Source: an uncultured Propionivibrio sp. (GTDB lineage: Bacteria; Pseudomonadota; Gammaproteobacteria; Burkholderiales; Rhodocyclaceae). Taken from it: DNA of 9,259 bases. The first letter of the stretch is position 1; each line of letters starts with the position of its first letter. This document shows positions 6,845-9,259 of this stretch, piece after piece. The stretch is taken from assembly GCA_938040985.1 (NCBI GenBank), contig CALHZD010000042.1, positions 1 through 9,259 on the forward strand, read 5' to 3'. The notes beneath the pieces were generated by a model that was not told the DNA's origin, did not search any database, and saw only the letters and a program-made list of their open reading frames with translations. The translations under genes and the position numbers were made by a program.

Positions 6845-7354
6845 GTGCCCCCCGTGCCCGTGCCCGCCCCCGTCCTTGCGCCTGACTTCGAGGCAAAGAT
6901 CGTTGCGCCGGAAGGCCTGCCCGTCGCGCTTGCGGCGCTGCCGCGTCCTCTGGTATTCACCAACGGCTGCTTCGACATCCTGCACCGCGGTCACGTCACC
7001 CTGCTGGCGCAGGCGCGGGCGCTGGGCGCCTCCATGATCGTCGCGCTCAACACCGACGCCTCGGTCAGGCGGCTGGGCAAAGGCGACGACCGCCCGGTCA
7101 ATGCGCTGGCCGACCGGCTGGCAGTGATCGCCGCGCTGGAAAGCGTTTCGCTTGTCACCTGGTTCGAGGAAGACACGCCCATCGAACGCATCCTCGAATG
7201 CCGCCCCGACGTGCTGGTCAAGGGCGGCGACTGGCCGACGGAAAAAATCGTCGGCCACGCCGAAGTCGCCTCCTGGGGCGGACGCACCGTCTCGATCCCT
7301 TTCATCCACCAGAAATCGACGACCGCGCTGCTGGAAAAAATCCGGCGCCTTTAG
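6845..7354 (+). CDS. rfaE2: D-glycero-beta-D-manno-heptose 1-phosphate adenylyltransferase (RfaE2/HldC)
   Basis: This enzyme transfers AMP from ATP to heptose 1-phosphate, giving ADP-heptose for lipopolysaccharide core. It is a stand-alone version of the C-terminal half of E. coli HldE. It shows FTNGCFDILHRGH with the nucleotidyltransferase HxGH motif (HRGH encoded at 6983-6994), ALNTDASVRRLGKGDDRPVN, LVKGGDWP and the C-terminal KSTTALLEKI. The start is uncertain. GTG codons at 6845, 6854 and 6860 give the usual 160-170 residues but lack a ribosome site. A TTG at 6743 has a good AAGGAG seven bases upstream but overlaps dolP, and the extension is rich in rare codons (AGG, AGA, CGA, ACA), so I prefer the GTG group. 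Directly upstream of the catalytic domain is a Pro-Val run. Last gene of the cluster; the kinase HldA (RfaE1) and phosphatase GmhB are not in the window. Confidence 0.88.
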   Translation: MPPVPVPAPVLAPDFEAKIVAPEGLPVALAALPRPLVFTNGCFDILHRGHVTLLAQARALGASMIVALNTDASVRRLGKGDDRPVNALADRLAVIAALESVSLVTWFEEDTPIERILECRPDVLVKGGDWPTEKIVGHAEVASWGGRTVSIPFIHQKSTTALLEKIRRL

Positions 7355-7375
7355 CCTTTGCCCACATCTGCCGGA

Positions 7376-7651
7376 GCCCGCGTAAACAGGGCGTTTCCCG
7401 GCGCCTCTTCTGAAGCCCTTATAAATAAAGGGCTTCAGAGCATCCCCTTGGAGATGCCCGCAAATAAAGAACTTACGGACGCACTTCTCTGAAAATCCCT
7501 AAATCGCGGGCTAGCAGGCAGCCCCTCTGAAACGCCCGTAGGTAAAGGACTTCCGGGTGCCCTGCTTAGAAATTCTCGTAAATAAAGGGCTTACCGTCAC
7601 CCCCTCGGAGACGCCCTATTTACAAGGGCTTTAGAGCACCCCTTTGGAGAT
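7376..7651 (+). repeat. Tandem array of seven degenerate ~39-base units
   Basis: Units run 7376-7414, 7415-7455, 7456-7495, 7496-7533, 7534-7573, 7574-7612 and 7613-7651 (38-41 bases each); a partial eighth begins at 7652. An approximate consensus is GCCCGTAAATAAAGGGCTT, then a GGGCA-like segment, then CCCCTCTGGAGAT. Each unit is partly palindromic: GCCC..GGGC inside a unit, and GGGCA..TGCCC across unit borders. Variation is spread over the whole unit with no unique spacers, so this is not a CRISPR. It starts 21 bases after the rfaE2 stop. Related units lie at 106-319 and 7971-8090 in the same orientation. No stable coding frame crosses it. Confidence 0.75.
7409..7439. other. Perfect 12-bp hairpin in the repeat array downstream of rfaE2
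   Basis: TCTGAAGCCCTT (7409-7420) pairs perfectly with AAGGGCTTCAGA (7428-7439) across the loop ATAAATA. It spans the border of the first and second array units and is the strongest fold of the array. It lies 54 bases after the rfaE2 stop and could stabilise or end that transcript, but no T run follows on either strand. Confidence 0.6.
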
Positions 7652-7753
7652 ACCCTAAAACTGAAAAAACAAGAATCGCCACAGCCTGCGCGCTGGCTCC
7701 GCCCACGGAACCTCTCTTGATGTTGTTGCGCTGAGCGGCAGCGCGCCCCGCTA

Positions 7754-7779
7754 ACTTTCTTTGCCTCGCCAAAGAAAGT
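7754..7779. repeat. Perfect 10-bp inverted repeat (ACTTTCTTTG / CAAAGAAAGT)
   Basis: ACTTTCTTTG (7754-7763) and CAAAGAAAGT (7770-7779) are exact inverted copies with the 6-base loop CCTCGC. The following AGTAAAGAAACGCGACCCC resembles an intergenic repeat I recall from many beta- and gammaproteobacterial genomes, where this hairpin recurs. The surrounding 7652-7873 holds no supported gene. Confidence 0.65.
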
Positions 7780-7838
7780 CAGTAAAGAAACGCGACCCCA
7801 GGCGCAGAAGACTCCTTGCCGCGGTGCTGCTTGTCGGC

Positions 7839-7876
7839 GGGCTTGATAACTCGCTGACGCTCGAACAATCAAGCCC
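7839..7876. other. 9-bp inverted repeat at the head-element border
   Basis: GGGCTTGAT (7839-7847) and ATCAAGCCC (7868-7876) are perfect inverted copies around a 20-base loop. The right arm runs into the first bases of the 7874-7932 head repeat, so this hairpin may define one end of the repeat element. Confidence 0.5.
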
Positions 7877-7932
7877 TTGCTTCCGCCAAGCCGCCCCGCG
7901 CCTGCGGCTGCGCCTAAGGGGGTGTAGGGTGC
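7874..7932 (+). repeat. Dispersed repeat 'head' element, right copy
   Basis: Second copy of the element at 1-59, same orientation, with about five substitutions and a one-base gap. It is again followed by ~39-base units. The two copies lie about 7.9 kb apart and bracket every plus-strand gene of the window. Confidence 0.75.
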
Positions 7933-7962
7933 TTCGTAGTGATCGAATAGGCGAAAGGGCAT

Positions 7963-7997
7963 GCCCGGAAACACGCGTGGATTGGGCGTTTCCGGGC
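7963..7997. other. Perfect 10-bp inverted repeat between head element and right units
   Basis: GCCCGGAAAC (7963-7972) and GTTTCCGGGC (7988-7997) are exact inverted copies around a 15-base loop. The left arm overlaps the start of the first right-hand unit, so the fold is part of the repeat family's structure. Confidence 0.6.
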
Positions 7998-8090
7998 AGG
8001 CACCTCTGGAACCCTTATAAACAAAGGGCTTCAGGACAGGGTGCCCGGAGATGCCCTAAATACACGGGCTAGCGGGCATCCTTTCCGCGG
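7971..8090 (+). repeat. Right block of the ~39-base repeat (about three units)
   Basis: Units are placed at 7971-8010, 8011-8052 and 8053-~8080. Unit 8011-8052 carries CCCTTATAAACAAAGGGCTTCAG-like sequence, one base different from the matching part of 7415-7455 over 23 bases. Unit 8053 onward shares CCCTAAAT..CGGGCTAGC..GGCA with unit 7496-7533. The close pairwise matches between specific units suggest copying of blocks rather than independent slippage. Confidence 0.65.
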
Positions 8091-8095
8091 CGCCT

Positions 8096-8207
8096 AAAAC
8101 ATAGTGGCTCGACTTTGTCCAAAGACAAGGCGGCGAGCCACAGGCAGTACGAGTACGGCAAGGCGAAGCCAACGCCGTATTTTGGCGAAGGAAGCCGCTA
8201 TAGTTTT
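8096..8207. mobile_element. 112-base MITE-like foldback element next to the PACE gene
   Basis: The ends are imperfect inverted repeats: AAAACATAGTGGCT at 8096-8109 against the reverse complement of AGCCGCTATAGTTTT at 8193-8207. Inside are further perfect stems: GTGGCTCG (8104-8111)/CGAGCCAC (8134-8141) enclosing TTGTC (8115-8119)/GACAA (8124-8128), and TACGGC (8154-8159)/GCCGTA (8174-8179) enclosing GGC/GCC. It has no coding capacity. The right end touches the final base of the PACE stop codon. It fits a non-autonomous insertion element or a mobile hairpin repeat. Because it folds, it may also act as a 3' end for the PACE transcript. No target-site duplication was clearly identified. Confidence 0.6.
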
Positions 8208-8650
8208 CAGGCCTTGCCGACAATCGGAAAACAGCGGTCGTAGGCCAGATTGAAAACAAAGGCATAGGCAACGTAAGCCAGCGCCACCGCGATATCGGCG
8301 ATCAGCGCTTCCCGCCAGCCCATGCCCGTCCAGACCACGATCAAGGGTAGCGTGATGACGAGCAGCCCGAACTCAAAACCGAGCGCATGCACAACGCGCA
8401 GCAGATGCGGCCTCCGGTCGGCGTTGCGCCCGGTCAGTCGGCCTTCCGCCCAGTCGAACGAGGTGTTGTAGACGGCGTTCCAGCAGGCGGCGATCAATGC
8501 GATCAGCGCCATCAGACCGAACGAGGTTTTGGCCGGCACGCCGCTCAGCCAGATGAACGGCGGCGTAATCAGCAGCAACCCGCCGATCTCGAACAGAACG
8601 ACTTGCCGACAACGATCCCACGGCGCACGCAGCGTGGCGGTTTTACTCAT
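8207..8650 (-). CDS. PACE-family multidrug/biocide efflux transporter (AceI-like)
   Basis: This 147-residue inner-membrane protein belongs to the proteobacterial antimicrobial compound efflux family, built from two bacterial transmembrane pair domains. Related AceI proteins export chlorhexidine or short polyamines in exchange for protons. Four hydrophobic helices are visible (~17-37, 43-62, 86-108, 115-136). Family landmarks are present: Glu21 in the first helix (equivalent to the essential Glu15 of AceI), CWNAVYNTSFDWAE (56-69), LRVVHALGFEFGLL (84-97) with His88 and Glu93, Asp119, and FNLAYDRCFP (133-142). The start ATG at 8650 is preceded only by a weak AAAAAGA-type ribosome site. The gene lies 21 bases downstream of an ABC auxiliary lipoprotein gene on the same strand, so the two may be co-transcribed. 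The substrate is not known. Confidence 0.9.
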   Translation of the reverse strand: MSKTATLRAPWDRCRQVVLFEIGGLLLITPPFIWLSGVPAKTSFGLMALIALIAACWNAVYNTSFDWAEGRLTGRNADRRPHLLRVVHALGFEFGLLVITLPLIVVWTGMGWREALIADIAVALAYVAYAFVFNLAYDRCFPIVGKA

Positions 8651-8671
8651 TGAATCTTTTTGCCGACAGAC

Positions 8672-8977
8672 TCAGTGCCGTCGCGGCTTGGCCGTTTCCG
8701 CCGTGCGGCAAAGGGAACGACCAGCAGACTGCGCGTTTAGCGCGCCCAGCCAGTGAGCGAGCTGTTGCCCCAACTCGTTGCCGGCCTCAACCAGCGCCCC
8801 CACACCGCCACGCGCATCGGGGGTCGCCGCATTTTTTTCGGCGACGAACTGGCGCTCGGCAATAACGCGCCGCGTCGCGTCGGTCAGTATCGCGGTAGCC
8901 TGCAGCAACGCCCGGCTATGTTGCGGCGAATCGAAGACCTGCGAAAACTCCTGTAATTCGACGCGCAGCGCACAGGC
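8672..8977 (-). CDS. ABC-type transport auxiliary lipoprotein, C-terminal fragment (5' part missing)
   Basis: The minus-strand frame entering at about 8977 reads ALRVELQEFSQVFDSPQHSR, then ALLQATAILTDATRRVIAER, and ends RTAETAKPRRH at the TGA 8674-8672. The LRVEL.EFSQVFDSP and RQF motifs are typical of the C-terminal half of auxiliary lipoproteins that accompany Mla/Pqi-like MCE transporters and help move lipids across the envelope. About 100 residues are present; roughly 100 N-terminal residues including the lipobox should follow. Instead the frame meets a TAG at 9025-9023, and nothing lipoprotein-like continues beyond about 8977. The gene is therefore cut by a join or rearrangement. An internal start at 8908 exists but would leave out conserved sequence. 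The exact 5' limit is approximate. Confidence 0.7.
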   Translation of the reverse strand, partial: ACALRVELQEFSQVFDSPQHSRALLQATAILTDATRRVIAERQFVAEKNAATPDARGGVGALVEAGNELGQQLAHWLGALNAQSAGRSLCRTAETAKPRRH

Positions 8978-9259
8978 TCCCGCCGCGCCCGCCGCCGAGG
9001 AGCGCGGCCACTCCTTCCCCGCCTACGACTACTCGAGCGACGACCTGGACTCCGTCGAGGAGGACGGCCCCCACGTCCCGGTGAAAGTCGAGCGCGTCGA
9101 CGGCCGCCTGCACTACTCGTGGCCCGACCTGGGGAACGGCGAGCTCTACCGCGTCGTCGTCTCCGATCTGAAGGATCCCTACAGCCCCGACGAGTTCGAG
9201 GAGCTCGCCGTCACCGAGGGCACCGAGGCCTGGGACTCCGCGCCGGCGACCACCGCCGT
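8976..9259 (+). CDS. Partial foreign-looking coding segment, unknown function
   Basis: One plus-strand frame is open from about 8976 to the window end (94 codons). It reads APAAPAAEERGHSFPAYDYS, then an acidic stretch, then LHYSWPDLGNGELYRVVVSD and a Glu/Asp-rich end. Nearly every third position is G or C, unlike the AT-tolerant codons of the neighbouring genes. The product is acidic, and its spaced Trp/Tyr strands (HYSWP, YRVVVSD) recall a fibronectin type III-like sandwich after an Ala-Pro-rich linker. I cannot name the protein. It has no start or stop in the window. Codon use suggests a high-GC actinobacterium, so it may be attached by assembly error. Confidence 0.45.

Noticed and set aside
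7376..7651. CRISPR array
   Set aside because: The whole 38-41 base unit drifts, there are no constant repeats separated by unique spacers, and no cas gene is nearby.
8387..8653. Plus-strand open frame opposite the PACE gene
   Set aside because: Antisense shadow of a gene with clear PACE motifs; Gln/Arg-rich translation without domain features.
8916..9113. Minus-strand 65-codon frame crossing the discontinuity
   Set aside because: It uses a different frame from the lipoprotein fragment, is Gly/Val-rich shadow sequence, and spans the suspected join.

Overview
The window looks like chromosomal DNA from a GC-rich betaproteobacterium. A Rhodocyclales-type lineage is my best guess, based on protein resemblance and intergenic repeat style; no rRNA or other marker confirms it. 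Almost all recognisable genes are housekeeping or envelope genes. The gene-free stretches hold unusual repetitive DNA, and the last ~280 bases look foreign to the rest.

Layout. Bases 1-320 are repeat DNA. Bases 542-2805 form a compact three-gene operon for a polar amino acid ABC importer: periplasmic binding protein, HisM-type permease, ATPase. A weak terminator follows it. Bases 2996-5407 encode an MscS-family mechanosensitive channel with a very large, Glu/Gln/Ala-rich, probably coiled-coil periplasmic domain. Bases 5555-7354 hold an envelope cluster: a SIS-domain phosphoheptose isomerase (GmhA/DiaA type), the two-BON-domain lipoprotein DolP (YraP) overlapping it by 4 bases, and RfaE2/HldC, the adenylyltransferase of ADP-heptose synthesis. 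GmhA and RfaE2 catalyse the first and a late step of the pathway that supplies lipopolysaccharide core heptose; DolP acts at the outer membrane. The isomerase sits where enterobacteria carry diaA, but it keeps both catalytic residues of true GmhA, so an enzymatic role is likely.

Bases 7355-8206 are gene-free and repeat-rich. A degenerate ~39-base unit is repeated seven times in tandem (7376-7651). A perfect 10-bp inverted repeat follows, then a second copy of the element found at 1-59 (7874-7932), more ~39-base units (7971-8090), and a 112-base MITE-like foldback element (8096-8207) that ends on the stop codon of the next gene. The same ~39-base unit occurs in the same orientation at 106-319, so the importer-channel-heptose block is bracketed by direct copies of one repeat family.

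On the minus strand, 8650-8207 encodes a PACE-family small multidrug efflux protein, preceded by the 3' end of an ABC-transport auxiliary lipoprotein gene. That gene is cut off at about 8977. Beyond this point its frame soon meets a stop, and a different plus-strand frame with almost exclusively G/C third positions takes over, resembling high-GC actinobacterial coding DNA. A contig-end chimera is the simplest explanation.

I found no CRISPR array, tRNA, rRNA, phage gene or transposase. The most unusual content is the repeat architecture, the GmhA/DiaA hybrid and the terminal discontinuity, rather than a clearly new protein system.
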